Shown here: positions 40,645 through 49,759 of the stretch, in pieces
How positions within the stretch are numbered: position 1 is the first letter of the stretch
How the letters are laid out: every line of letters begins with the position of its first letter
Origin: Mycobacterium sp. DL
GTDB lineage: Bacteria; Actinomycetota; Actinomycetes; Mycobacteriales; Mycobacteriaceae
Direction of reading: 5' to 3'
Assembly: GCF_039729195.1 (NCBI RefSeq)
Contig: NZ_CP155796.1
Span: forward strand, 4,154,001 to 4,218,000
DNA: 64,000 bases
Program-made: the position numbers and the translations under genes
Notes under the pieces: model-generated
The model's database searches: none
Seen by the model: the letters and a program-made list of their open reading frames with translations, nothing else
Told to the model about the DNA's origin: nothing

Positions 40645-41646
40645 GTGGATTTCAGTCCCGATGAAGGTCAGCAGGCAGTCGCCGATGTGGTCACGTCCGT
40701 GCTCGATCGTGACAACAGCTGGGATGCCCTCGTCGCCGGCGGTGTGACCGCGCTGGCCGTGCCGGAAAGCCTCGGAGGTGACGGCCTCGGTCTGGCCGAG
40801 ATCGCCACCGCGCTGACGGAGATCGGCAGGCATGGCACGGTCAGTCCCGCGCTGGTCACCCTCGGCGCCACCGCGTTGCTGCTCGATCTGGCCTCCGAGG
40901 AACAGCAGCAACGTTATCTCTCCGGTGTGGCGAAGGGCTCGGTGCTGACCTTCGCGCTGAACGAGCCGGGCACGTCGCTGCCGGACCGTCCCGGAGTCCG
41001 CCTGGCCGAGGGAAAGCTCAGCGGTACGAAGATCGCGGTCGGCTATGCGGGGCAAGCAGACTGGGTCATCGTCAGCACGGACAGCGGCGTGGTGGTGGTC
41101 TCGGGCAAGGCCGACGGACTGACGGTCACCAAGACACCGGCGTCGAACGGATCCGACGAGTTCGTGGTGTCGTTCGTCGATGTGGCGGTGGCCGACGTCG
41201 ACGTCCTCGACGGCGCCACGGCGCGTCGGGCCAACCACCTGGCGCTGGCCGCCATCGGTGCCTTCGCCTCCGGATTGGTGGCCGGCGCGCTTCGTCTGAC
41301 CGCGGACTACGTCGCCACCAGGGAACAGTTCGGCCGGCCGCTGTCGACGTTCCAGACGGTCGCCGCCCAGCTCTCCGAGGTCTACATCGCCTCCCGGACG
41401 ATCTCCCTGGTCGCCAACTCGGTCGTATGGCGGTTGTCCGAAGGCCTTGACGCTGAAGACGATTTGGCGATTCTCGGCTACTGGCTGACGTCGCAGGGCC
41501 CGCCCGCCATGCGCACCTGCCACCATCTGCACGGCGGCATGGGGATGGACATCACCTATCCGATGGATCGTTACTACTCGTCGATCAAAGATCTGTCCCG
41601 GCTGCTCGGCGGTCCGACACACCGCCTCGACCTGGTGGAAGCGTGA
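40645..41646 (+). CDS. chsE2: Acyl-CoA dehydrogenase subunit ChsE2 (FadE28)
   Basis: A short dehydrogenase subunit (333 aa) that forms the alpha2-beta2 ChsE1-ChsE2 complex, oxidising the three-carbon side chain 3-oxo-4-pregnene-20-carboxyl-CoA. It has QFGRPLSTFQTVAAQL and HHLHGGMGMDITYPM. GTG 40645 is preceded by AAGGAGG. Gene order and length fit fadE28. Confidence 0.92.
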   Translation: MDFSPDEGQQAVADVVTSVLDRDNSWDALVAGGVTALAVPESLGGDGLGLAEIATALTEIGRHGTVSPALVTLGATALLLDLASEEQQQRYLSGVAKGSVLTFALNEPGTSLPDRPGVRLAEGKLSGTKIAVGYAGQADWVIVSTDSGVVVVSGKADGLTVTKTPASNGSDEFVVSFVDVAVADVDVLDGATARRANHLALAAIGAFASGLVAGALRLTADYVATREQFGRPLSTFQTVAAQLSEVYIASRTISLVANSVVWRLSEGLDAEDDLAILGYWLTSQGPPAMRTCHHLHGGMGMDITYPMDRYYSSIKDLSRLLGGPTHRLDLVEA

Positions 41647-41675
41647 TGGGGCGAGCGAAGCGACGGGAGAATTAA

Positions 41676-42839
41676 ATGTACATCGAACTGACACCCGAGC
41701 AGCGGCAGCTGCAAGCCGAACTGCGGCAGTACTTCACGACTCTCATCACGCCCGAAGAGGCCGAGGCGATGGAGTCGAACCGTCACAACGAGGCCTACCG
41801 CGCGGTGATCAAGCGGATGGGCTCGGACGGCAAGCTCGGGGTCGGCTGGCCCAAGGAGTACGGCGGGCTGGGGTTCGGGCCGATCGAACAGCAGATCTTC
41901 GTCAACGAGGCGAACCGGGCGGACGTCCCGCTGCCGTTGGTCACCCTGCAGACCGTGGGCCCGACGCTTCAGGTCTACGGCACCGAGGAGCAGAAGAAGA
42001 AGTTCCTCCCCGGAATCCTCTCGGGCGACATTCATTTCGCCATCGGCTACTCCGAACCCGATGCCGGCACCGACCTCGCGGCGCTGCGAACCACCGCGGT
42101 CCGTCACGGCGACGAGTTCATCGTGAACGGTCAGAAGATGTGGACCACGGGCGCCCACGACGCCGACTACATCTGGCTGGCCTGCCGCACCGATCCGGAC
42201 GCGGCCAAGCACAAGGGCATCTCCATCCTGATCGTCGACACCAAGGACCCCGGCTTCTCCTGGACCCCGATCATCCTGTCCGACGGCGCCCACCACACCA
42301 ATGCGTCCTACTACCAGGATGTTCGGGTTCCCGCCGACATGGTCGTGGGCGAGGAGAACGGCGGGTGGAAGCTCATCACCACCCAGCTCAACCACGAGCG
42401 TGTCGGTCTGGGTCCGGCCGGTCGCGTTGCGGGCATCTACGACCAGGTCCGCGAGTGGGCGTCCAAGCCGGGGTCCGACGGCGTCACGCCGATCGACAAC
42501 GCAGACGTGCAGCGACTACTGGGCCAGATCAAAGCGATCTGGCGAGTCAACGAACTGCTGAACTGGCAGGTGGCTGCGTCGGGCGAGACCATCGCGGTCG
42601 CCGACGCCGCGGCCACCAAAGTGTTCTCCACCGAACGCATTCAGGATGTCGGCCGGTTGGCGGAGGAGATCGTCGGCAAGTACGGCAACCCGGCCGATCC
42701 GGAGACCGGTGAGCTGCTGGACTGGCTGGACAAGATGACCAAGCGCAACCTGGTGATCACGTTCGGCGGAGGGGTCAACGAGGTGATGCGGGAGATGATC
42801 GCCGCTGCGGGGCTCAAGGTCCCCAGGGTGCCGCGGTGA
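41676..42839 (+). CDS. chsE1: Acyl-CoA dehydrogenase subunit ChsE1 (FadE29)
   Basis: A full-length (387 aa) partner of ChsE2. Segments GYSEPDAGTDLAALRTTA, GQKMWTTGAHDADYIW and the C-terminal helices fit the acyl-CoA dehydrogenase family. The heterotetramer places shared FAD sites at the subunit interface. It lies 29 bp after chsE2. Confidence 0.92.
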   Translation: MYIELTPEQRQLQAELRQYFTTLITPEEAEAMESNRHNEAYRAVIKRMGSDGKLGVGWPKEYGGLGFGPIEQQIFVNEANRADVPLPLVTLQTVGPTLQVYGTEEQKKKFLPGILSGDIHFAIGYSEPDAGTDLAALRTTAVRHGDEFIVNGQKMWTTGAHDADYIWLACRTDPDAAKHKGISILIVDTKDPGFSWTPIILSDGAHHTNASYYQDVRVPADMVVGEENGGWKLITTQLNHERVGLGPAGRVAGIYDQVREWASKPGSDGVTPIDNADVQRLLGQIKAIWRVNELLNWQVAASGETIAVADAAATKVFSTERIQDVGRLAEEIVGKYGNPADPETGELLDWLDKMTKRNLVITFGGGVNEVMREMIAAAGLKVPRVPR

Positions 42840-42867
42840 TGAGCGCCTGCGCGAAGAACAGAGCAGC

Positions 42868-43842
42868 ATGATGGGCGTCGAGGACATCAAGGCCGCCGCC
42901 GAACGGGTCAAGGCCGAGGGGAAGAGCAAGCCGCGCACAGGTCGCCACCCGGTGAATCAGCCGATGATCGACCACTGGCTGGACGCGATGGGCGACAAGA
43001 ACCCCATCTACGCCGACGAGTCGGCCGCGAAGTCGGCCGGTCACCCCGGCGTGGTTGCACCGCCGGCGATGATCCAGGTGTGGACGATGATGGGGCTCGG
43101 TGGTGTCCGCCCCGATGACGACCCGCTGGGCAAGATCCTCGAATTGTTCGACGAGGCAGGCTATGTCGGTGTGGTGGCCACCAACTGTGAGCAGACCTAT
43201 CACCGTTATCTGAGCCCCGGCGAGGAGGTCAGCGTCGCCGCCGAACTGACCGACGTCGTCGGTCCCAAGCGAACGGCGCTCGGCGAAGGGTTCTTCATCA
43301 CGCAGAAGATCACATGGCACTGTGGCGATGACGAAGACAATCCGGTGGCCGAGATGCTCTGGCGGATCATGAAGTTCAGGCCCGCCGATCGCGACGAGGC
43401 AACCGCCACCGCGGTGCCGGAGGATCTGACCGCCGAATCGATGATGCGGCCCGCGTCGTCGAAGGACACCAAGTTCTTCTGGGATGGGGTGAACGCCCAC
43501 GAACTTCGTATCCAGAAGCGTGACGACGGCACCCTGCAACACCCGCCGGTACCGGCATTGTGGGCGGACCCCGCGGAACCGACGGACTATGTCGTCGCCA
43601 GCGGCAGAGGCACGGTGTTCAGCTTCGTGGTGCACCACGCCCCGAAGGTTCCCGGCCGCACGCTGCCGTTTGTCATCGCGCTGGTCGAACTCGAAGAAGG
43701 AGTGCGGATGCTCGGCGAGCTTCGCGGTGCGGACCCCGCCACCGTCGAGATCGGGATGCCGGTCAGCGCAACGTATATCGACTTTCCCGACGGAGACTCC
43801 GGCCCGGCGTGGACTCTGTATGCGTGGGAGCCGGTGAAATGA
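42868..43842 (+). CDS. chsH2: Steroid enoyl-CoA hydratase subunit ChsH2 (MaoC-like plus DUF35)
   Basis: A 324-residue two-domain protein. Residues ~1-170 are MaoC/hot-dog like (the NQPMIDHWLDAMGDKNPIY and HPGVVAPPAMIQ segments). Residues ~200-324 form the DUF35 OB-fold domain (ELRIQKRDDGTLQHPPVPAL). ChsH1-ChsH2 hydrates the unsaturated three-carbon side chain, and the DUF35 domain docks Ltp2. No zinc-ribbon cysteines are seen in the DUF35 part. The start may be ATG 42868 or the adjacent ATG 42871. Confidence 0.92.
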   Translation: MMGVEDIKAAAERVKAEGKSKPRTGRHPVNQPMIDHWLDAMGDKNPIYADESAAKSAGHPGVVAPPAMIQVWTMMGLGGVRPDDDPLGKILELFDEAGYVGVVATNCEQTYHRYLSPGEEVSVAAELTDVVGPKRTALGEGFFITQKITWHCGDDEDNPVAEMLWRIMKFRPADRDEATATAVPEDLTAESMMRPASSKDTKFFWDGVNAHELRIQKRDDGTLQHPPVPALWADPAEPTDYVVASGRGTVFSFVVHHAPKVPGRTLPFVIALVELEEGVRMLGELRGADPATVEIGMPVSATYIDFPDGDSGPAWTLYAWEPVK

Positions 43843-44246
43843 GCGCCCCGGTGGCAGAGGTCGGAACCAAGCTGCCCGAGCTCAAACTCTACGGTGACCC
43901 GACGTTCATCGTGTCCACGGCGATCGCCACCCGCGATTACCAGGATGTGCACCACGACCGGGACAAGGCGCAGGCCAAGGGGTCGAAGGACATCTTCGTC
44001 AACATCCTCACCGATACCGGTCTGGTGCAGCGTTTCATCACCGACTGGGCCGGCCCGACCGCCGTCATCAAGACGATCGGACTGCGTCTCGGTGTGCCCT
44101 GGTATGCCTACGACACCGTGACGTTCACCGGCGAGGTGACCGCGGTCGAGGGTGACGTCGTGTCCTTGAAGATCACGGGCAGCAACAGCCTCGGTGATCA
44201 CGTCATCGCCAACGCCACACTTGTCTTCGGAGGGGAGAACGCATGA
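43839..44246 (+). CDS. chsH1: Steroid enoyl-CoA hydratase subunit ChsH1
   Basis: A 135-residue single hot-dog domain that supplies the catalytic partner of ChsH2: Asp/His-containing segment ATRDYQDVHHDRDKAQAKGSKDIF (core DYQDVHHD) and FVNILTDTGLVQRFI. ATG 43839 overlaps the chsH2 stop and its own stop overlaps ltp2, consistent with assembly of a ChsH1-ChsH2-Ltp2 complex. Confidence 0.92.
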   Translation: MSAPVAEVGTKLPELKLYGDPTFIVSTAIATRDYQDVHHDRDKAQAKGSKDIFVNILTDTGLVQRFITDWAGPTAVIKTIGLRLGVPWYAYDTVTFTGEVTAVEGDVVSLKITGSNSLGDHVIANATLVFGGENA

Positions 44247-45409
44247 GCGACGGCCTGTCCGGCAAGGCGGCGATCGTCGGTATCGGTGCCACGGATTTCT
44301 CCAAGAACTCCGGCAGAAGTGAACTGCGGCTCGCGTCTGAGGCCGTGCTCGATGCGCTCGACGATGCGGGACTGACCCCGGCACACGTCGACGGCATGGT
44401 GACGTTCACCATGGATTCGAACACCGAGGTCGCCGTGGCGCGCGCCACCGGGATCGGCGAGCTGAAGTTCTTCTCCAAGATCCATCACGGTGGCGGAGCG
44501 GCCTGCGCGACGATCCAGCAGGCCGCGATCGCGGTGGCGACCGGTGTCGCGGAATGTGTGGTGGCCTACCGCGCCTTCAACGAGCGGTCAGGGATGCGTT
44601 TCGGTCAGGTGCAGATGCGGCTGGTGGAGAACGCTGATTCCACCGGCGTCGACAACTCGTTCTCCTATCCGCACGGATTATCCACGCCTGCAGCCCAAGT
44701 CGCGATGATCGCGCAGCGGTACATGCATCTGTCCGGCGCTACCAGCAGGGATTTCGGTGTGGTCTCGGTGGCCGACCGCAAGCATGCCGCGAACAATCCG
44801 AAGGCCTACTTCTACGGCAAGCCGATCACCATCGACGATCACCAGACTTCGCGGTGGATCGCCGAACCGTTGCGTCTTCTCGATTGCTGTCAGGAGACCG
44901 ACGGCGGCGTCGCCCTGGTGGTGACGACTCCGGAGCGGGCCAAGGATCTCAAGAATCGTCCGGCGATCATCGAGGCCGCTTCGCAGGGTTCGAGTCCGGA
45001 TCAGTACTCGATGGTCAGCTACTACCGGCCCGAACTGGGCCTGCCCGAAATGGGATTGGTAGGCAGGCAGCTGTGGCAGCAGTCGGGTCTGCGCCCCGCC
45101 GACATCCAGACCGCGATCCTCTACGACCATTTCACTCCGTTCACGCTGATCCAGCTCGAAGAACTCGGTTTCTGCGGGCAGGGCGAGGCGAAGGACTACA
45201 TCGCCGACGGGGCGATCGAGGTCGGTGGCCGGCTGCCGATCAACACCCACGGCGGTCAGCTCGGCGAGGCCTACATCCACGGCATGAACGGGATCGCCGA
45301 GGGGGTGCGTCAGCTGCGGGGAACCTCGGTCAACCCGGTGCCGGACGTCGAGCATGTGTTGGTCACCGCGGGCACCGGAGTCCCCACATCGGGGCTGATT
45401 CTCGGCTGA
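44243..45409 (+). CDS. ltp2: Steroid side-chain aldolase Ltp2
   Basis: Ltp2 (388 aa) has a thiolase fold but acts as a retro-aldolase, cleaving the 17-hydroxy three-carbon side-chain CoA ester to androstenedione-type steroid and propionyl-CoA. Visible are GIGATDFSKNSGR at the N-terminus, HHGGGAACATIQQAA and NTHGGQLGEAYIHGMN. It ends the igr-type operon (cyp125 to ltp2). A small hairpin with six T follows the stop. Confidence 0.93.
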   Translation: MSDGLSGKAAIVGIGATDFSKNSGRSELRLASEAVLDALDDAGLTPAHVDGMVTFTMDSNTEVAVARATGIGELKFFSKIHHGGGAACATIQQAAIAVATGVAECVVAYRAFNERSGMRFGQVQMRLVENADSTGVDNSFSYPHGLSTPAAQVAMIAQRYMHLSGATSRDFGVVSVADRKHAANNPKAYFYGKPITIDDHQTSRWIAEPLRLLDCCQETDGGVALVVTTPERAKDLKNRPAIIEAASQGSSPDQYSMVSYYRPELGLPEMGLVGRQLWQQSGLRPADIQTAILYDHFTPFTLIQLEELGFCGQGEAKDYIADGAIEVGGRLPINTHGGQLGEAYIHGMNGIAEGVRQLRGTSVNPVPDVEHVLVTAGTGVPTSGLILG

Positions 45410-45431
45410 GCCTGATTTCAGCAAATTTTTT
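45405..45431 (+). terminator. Candidate intrinsic terminator after ltp2
   Basis: GCTGA-N8-TCAGC forms a five-pair stem overlapping the ltp2 stop, followed by AAATTTTTT. The stem is short but the T-run is striking in this GC-rich DNA, and the position is right for the end of the cyp125-ltp2 operon. Confidence 0.5.
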
Positions 45432-45910
45432 ACTCCTGCGTTGAAGCCCTCGGTCATCATTTCGGGGCTACATTCCGGCGCGGACGTGGGTATTGACCGA
45501 TGGTAAATGTCAACGCCATCGTCAAATGGCATGAATGCTGTACAGCGCCATAAAATGGTGCTACCTGGCGATATGCTGTAGGAAACTCGGAAGCAGTACC
45601 AACCGGATGCTTGCAACCGGAACCAACCGTATCGGAAACAAAAACTGACGCTTGACTGCGAATCTAGCAAATCAGCATACTGATGGCGTGCCGCCTTCGG
45701 GGGCTTCGGGGCTTTCGTTGCCGGTGGCACAGGGGCGGTGCCATTGGGCGGTTTGCTCAGAGGGGGTCTGTGGGGATTGCGATCGGTGTTTGACGGCGCT
45801 GTAGAAAATCGGCGCACAAATCACGATCGCAGGCGTTCTTCATCTGGAGCGGCTTTCCCACATCTCTGAACTCTCCGTGTGCAGTGGCAACACATGGAGT
45901 GGAGCGGCAA
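45432..45910. other. Non-coding stretch between ltp2 and the first LuxR gene
   Basis: About 480 bases without a convincing gene. It is lower in GC than its surroundings, with AT-rich patches near 45500-45670, as is common at the border between core and accessory DNA. It likely holds the promoter of the downstream regulator gene. No copy of the CCATATACG/TGATAGT element found further right was seen here. Confidence 0.6.
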
Positions 45911-46897
45911 ATGGCTCATCTGATTCAAACAGCGGACGACAACGCTGGACACCCTCGGCACGGTGCGATCCCCTCAGACGCCGCGCCGGGCGGAGGCCGG
46001 AAAGTGCCCGAGGGATCGTTGACGGGCACTTTCCGCGCCGACTCCCTGCTCCTTGCAGCTGACCGGGAACAAAAGCAGCGCCAGGCCCTGTCGGGTCGTG
46101 TCCGAATGCCGGCCGCCGCGCATCCGGCAACGGCAATGGTGCTGTCGGGGTTCCGGCCGATGTGTGAACCAGTGGAGCTGCGAGGTCAACCCGCCTCCCC
46201 GTCGATAGCATTCGAACAATCGGATCAGCTGAGCGCCAACGAATCCGACGCTGTCGACGGGGTGCGTGGCGCAACGATTCTGATCATCGACGACTGCACG
46301 CTTCAACGTGAGAACCTTGCGGCGATCCTCGGGGGCCAGGGCGGGTCGACTCTCGCTGTTGCCTGGGACCTGCCCTCGATGCGCAACGCGCTGGCTGCGA
46401 TGCCGCCCGAAGTGGTGTTGTTGAGCATGGTGACTCGCGACAGCATCACTTTGCTCCGGGCTGTGCGCGAGGCCTGCCCGGGTGCACGGGTGATTGTCGT
46501 CGGAATCTGCGAAGATGACGAGACCGATATCATCGCCTGCGCCGAGGCCGGAGTTGCTGGATACCACCTGCGCAATGAATCGCTCGACCAACTGCTGCGT
46601 CTGATCTCGAAAATCGTCGAGGGCGAGTCCTCCTGCTCTCCGAAGGTTTCCGCGATCTTGCTCAGTAGACTCTCGGCGCTGGCAGCGCAGCGGACACCAG
46701 GTCCCAGGGAACTGGTTCTGACCACCCGTGAGATGCAGATCCTGCAGATGCTCGAAATGGGCCTGTCCAACCGGGACATCGCGGACCGGCTCTGCATCAC
46801 GCTCCACACCGTCAAGAATCACGTGCACAGCGTGTTGAACAAGCTCGGCGTGAGCACGCGGACCGAGGCGGCGGCGGTCTCGCGGTCCTTCCGTTAG
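45911..46897 (+). CDS. Atypical LuxR-type response regulator, copy 1
   Basis: A 328-residue protein with a disordered, low-complexity N-terminus (~1-115), a receiver-like domain (~120-240) and a C-terminal LuxR helix-turn-helix (LTTREMQILQMLEMGLSNRDIADRL, then HTVKNHVHSVLNKLGV). The receiver keeps the acidic pair (IDDC) but the phospho-accepting Asp is Ser (VVLLSM, codon 46424-46426) and the switch Lys region reads GYHLR. It therefore should not be phosphorylated normally. ATG 45911 is chosen because GGAG is 7 bp upstream; GTG 45884 is an alternative. No sensor kinase lies nearby. Confidence 0.82.
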   Translation: MAHLIQTADDNAGHPRHGAIPSDAAPGGGRKVPEGSLTGTFRADSLLLAADREQKQRQALSGRVRMPAAAHPATAMVLSGFRPMCEPVELRGQPASPSIAFEQSDQLSANESDAVDGVRGATILIIDDCTLQRENLAAILGGQGGSTLAVAWDLPSMRNALAAMPPEVVLLSMVTRDSITLLRAVREACPGARVIVVGICEDDETDIIACAEAGVAGYHLRNESLDQLLRLISKIVEGESSCSPKVSAILLSRLSALAAQRTPGPRELVLTTREMQILQMLEMGLSNRDIADRLCITLHTVKNHVHSVLNKLGVSTRTEAAAVSRSFR

Positions 46898-47264
46898 GAA
46901 GAGGCGGCATCGGGAACTAGTCATGGACCTGGGCTGAAAATCGCTCCAACGGTCCATATACGTTGACCCACAGCGTAGTTGATAGTTGATCGGTGCAACA
47001 TGAGTTAGCTCTGGCGGACACCTCGAGCACGGAGGGGCGATGAGCCCCTCCCAGGAGTACGGGGGTTCCACACCGCGCCGGCAAGCTGGTGCCCGGGATG
47101 TGGGAGATTTTGCTGACCGGCCCAGGTCTCGCGTTACTCGGTGGACCTCTCGGTTGTGCGGGTCCGGCTGATGGTGTCCGCAGTCCGGGGTGGGCGCGCA
47201 ATCTGTGTCGTGCAACAACGACATTCGTGTGGTTCTGTGCATACGGTCAAAGCGGGGTGGGTAG
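46898..47264. other. Intergenic region between the two LuxR genes, with repeat copy A
   Basis: A 367-bp gap without a convincing gene. It contains copy A of a conserved element (46937-47014, listed separately) about 250 bp before the second LuxR gene, followed by a GC-rich stretch. Probably a regulatory leader region. Confidence 0.55.
46937..47014 (+). repeat. Intergenic element copy A (CCATATACG ... TGATAGT ... GAGTTnGCTC)
   Basis: Shares ordered blocks with copy B at 48147: CCATATACG (46954), TGATAGT (46980), GGTG, and GAGTT-n-GCTC (47002). The spacing between TGATAGT and GAGTT is 22 bp in both, and 23 of 36 bases from TGATAGT onward agree. It follows the stop of LuxR copy 1. Confidence 0.6.
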
Positions 47265-48161
47265 GTGCCGGAACCGGGTGGGGACGGGCAATCGACGGAA
47301 TCGGACTGGAACGAGGCCGACATCATCGGTGGTGATGGGACCGGCCGGCGCCGTGCGCGGAACCTGGGCTCACCGATCCGCGGCCACGCGGGCGGATCGC
47401 GCACTGTGCTGCAGCAGTCCAACGTCGGTATGCAGGAGCGCGTGTCGAACGCTCGGGCCGACATGGGCGGCACCTCCGATGCGAGTCTGCTGATCATCGA
47501 TGACTGCGCGCTCTTCCGCGAGGCGCTCGCGACCAACCTCAGGGCCAATGGCATATCCGATATCCGTGTGGCGTGGGACCTTCCGTCTCTGATAAGCGTC
47601 CTGGAGGGCGTCCAGCCCAGCGTCGTCCTGCTGAACATGGCAACCCGGGACCTTCACCTGATCCTGCGGGCGTCGACGAGTCTGACCCCCCAGGCGCCGG
47701 TGATCGCTGTGGCTACCTCTGAAGACGACGAATCGGCCATCATCGCCTGCGCCGAAGCCGGAGTGGCCGGGTACCATCTGCGGTCCGATTCGTTCGCAGA
47801 ACTTCTGCTGCTCGTCAGGGATGCCGCATCCGGCAAAGTCTCCTGCCCGCCGAAGATCTCGGCAATCCTGCTGCGGCGATTGTCGGCGCTGGCCTCGCAG
47901 AGTCAAGTGACGCCGAAGGAACCAGGTCTCACGACCCGAGAGGCCCAGATCCTCGGGATGCTGGAACTGGGCCTGTCGAACCAGGATATTGCGGGGCAAC
48001 TGTCCATCGCGGTTCATACGGTCAAGAACCATGTGCACAGTCTTCTGACCAAACTCGGTGTCGGCACACGTGCCGAAGCGGCGGCGCTGTCTCACGCCAT
48101 GCGGGTGGACCTGGATGCCCACGAGAGATCTAGACCTCGGTCTACTCAAAATTGGCCCTGA
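47265..48161 (+). CDS. Atypical LuxR-type response regulator, copy 2
   Basis: A 298-residue paralogue of the gene at 45911, with the same order: disordered N-terminus (~1-70), receiver-like domain and LuxR HTH (LTTREAQILGMLELGLSNQDIAGQL; HTVKNHVHSLLTKLGV). The phospho-acceptor is Asn124 (VVLLNM, codon 47634-47636) in place of Asp. Shared segments such as IIACAEAGVAGYHLR show recent tandem duplication. GTG 47265 gives the full product; the next in-frame ATG would remove part of the disordered region. Confidence 0.82.
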   Translation: MPEPGGDGQSTESDWNEADIIGGDGTGRRRARNLGSPIRGHAGGSRTVLQQSNVGMQERVSNARADMGGTSDASLLIIDDCALFREALATNLRANGISDIRVAWDLPSLISVLEGVQPSVVLLNMATRDLHLILRASTSLTPQAPVIAVATSEDDESAIIACAEAGVAGYHLRSDSFAELLLLVRDAASGKVSCPPKISAILLRRLSALASQSQVTPKEPGLTTREAQILGMLELGLSNQDIAGQLSIAVHTVKNHVHSLLTKLGVGTRAEAAALSHAMRVDLDAHERSRPRSTQNWP

Positions 48162-48224
48162 TGACCCATATACGACGGCGGGGTCGGAACTGATAGTGAA
48201 CTGGTGTCTATCGAGTTGGCTCCG
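48147..48224 (+). repeat. Intergenic element copy B, upstream of the glycosyltransferase genes
   Basis: Blocks CCATATACG (48166), TGATAGT (48191), GGTG and GAGTT-n-GCTC (48213) occur in the same order as in copy A. It begins inside the last codons of LuxR copy 2 and ends 71 bp before the first glycosyltransferase start, a good place for a promoter or operator. Confidence 0.6.
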
Positions 48225-48295
48225 GGTAGCGGAGTGCGGTCGCCGGCGAACATGGCGCGCCGCAGTGCGACAGGGTTTTTGGGGCGGGATCGCTG

Positions 48296-49759
48296 ATGTG
48301 CAGGGGCTCCGCACACGATGACGGCGGTGTCATGACCGGGTTGCTGACGGGACCGCTCGCCCGTCAGCAACCCCTCGATGCCTGTGCCCGTCAGGGCGGG
48401 GCGACGCGGGATGTCACTCGCCCCATCGTCTTCGACGATCTTCCGGCGGTGTGCGTCGAGGTCGACCTGGGCGCACCGCCGGACGTCCTGGAACGTATCG
48501 ACGATGAAGGCAATCCTCGGACGGTCTTTGTGCTGGTCCGGCTTCACACCCACCCATTGGGCACGGTGATTCTCGACAGCACATGTGATCTGCGGTGGCT
48601 CACACATGCCTCGACGGTGTGGTCATCGATGCGGGATGCCGCCAACGCTCACCTGGTCGCCGACGGGTTACCGGTGGTGGGCGACTGGACGGAGCTTGCC
48701 GGCCCCCCGACTTCGACACCGAGATGTGTCTCTCGTCGCCGCACGGTCCTGGCGAATCCACCGCGGGTCACCGTGGTGGTTGCCACCCGGGACCGTCCGC
48801 GGTTGTTGCGCACCTGTCTCGATGCGCTGCTCGATCTGACCTACCCCGACTACGAGGTCGTTGTCGTCGACAGCGCGCCGGCCACCTCGGCCACTGCGAC
48901 TCTGGTGAATAATGGCTACTGCCAGTATGTCCGTTACGTCCGTGAGAACAGCAGGGGTCTGGCCGCGGCGCGCAACCGCGGTCTGCACGAGGCGACGGGG
49001 TCGATCATCGCGTTCGTCCACGACGACGTGATCGTCGACCGGCATTGGCTCACCGCTGTTGCTGAAGGGTTCCACACCAGTGCCGCTGTCGGCTGCGTCA
49101 CCGGCCTCGTCGCACCCACCGAGTTGGTGACTGCGGCACAATTGCTGCGCCACCACCACGACAGCGCCGGAAGACCCTTCACCCAGACCGTTTTCGGCAC
49201 CACCCGTCACCGGCCCGGCGCGGCCCTGTCCATCTCTTCTGCCCGCTGCCTGGGCTCCGGCGCCAACATGGCCTTCGACACGGCTGTACTACGCGCGCTC
49301 GGGGGATTCGACCCAGCCACCGGGATCGGCACGTCCGCACACGGAGGCGACGACCTGGCGGCCTTCGCGCGCGTGCTTCTGGATCACGAACTGGTACACC
49401 AACCCTCAGCTGTGGCCGTGCGACGCCACGACCGAGATGTCGCCGGATTGCTCGACCAGGCTTATGACTACGGTGTCGGCCTGGGCGTGGCGATGACCAG
49501 CGTTCTGTTGCGGGAGCCCGGGATCTGGGCGGCATGCCTGCGCCGGTTCCCGGCGGCCCTGGTCCGGGCGATCAAGGTCTCCGTGGGACGCAACCAGAGC
49601 GGCTATGCCGGGCTGCCAGTCGATCTCACTCGGATCGAGCGCCGCGGGCTTCTCGCCGGACCGGTGGTTTATCTGGTGAGCCGGTGGCGTGGGTCCCGTC
49701 CGCCGGCGGAGGTGACCGTGGCCGCTCCGCGCCCCATGCAGGCGAGGTGGCGCCGATGA
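48296..49759 (+). CDS. Family 2 glycosyltransferase with an N-terminal extension
   Basis: A 487-residue protein. Residues ~1-150 form an unrecognised N-terminal region. From ~155 a GT-A domain of family GT2 follows: VTVVVATRDRPRLLRTCLDALL, YEVVVVDSAP, an AAARNRGL donor-site segment and the DxD-like HDDVIVD. The acceptor side includes LGSGANMAFDTAVLRALGGFD, typical of transferases using rhamnose-type or related nucleotide sugars. No transmembrane helices are obvious. An in-frame ATG at 48332 is an alternative start. The end overlaps the next gene (ATGA). Confidence 0.83.
   Translation: MCRGSAHDDGGVMTGLLTGPLARQQPLDACARQGGATRDVTRPIVFDDLPAVCVEVDLGAPPDVLERIDDEGNPRTVFVLVRLHTHPLGTVILDSTCDLRWLTHASTVWSSMRDAANAHLVADGLPVVGDWTELAGPPTSTPRCVSRRRTVLANPPRVTVVVATRDRPRLLRTCLDALLDLTYPDYEVVVVDSAPATSATATLVNNGYCQYVRYVRENSRGLAAARNRGLHEATGSIIAFVHDDVIVDRHWLTAVAEGFHTSAAVGCVTGLVAPTELVTAAQLLRHHHDSAGRPFTQTVFGTTRHRPGAALSISSARCLGSGANMAFDTAVLRALGGFDPATGIGTSAHGGDDLAAFARVLLDHELVHQPSAVAVRRHDRDVAGLLDQAYDYGVGLGVAMTSVLLREPGIWAACLRRFPAALVRAIKVSVGRNQSGYAGLPVDLTRIERRGLLAGPVVYLVSRWRGSRPPAEVTVAAPRPMQARWRR

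Noticed and set aside
45974..47638. A 554-codon minus-strand frame over the LuxR genes
   Set aside because: It lies opposite two genes with clear receiver and HTH domains, and has no recognisable domain itself.
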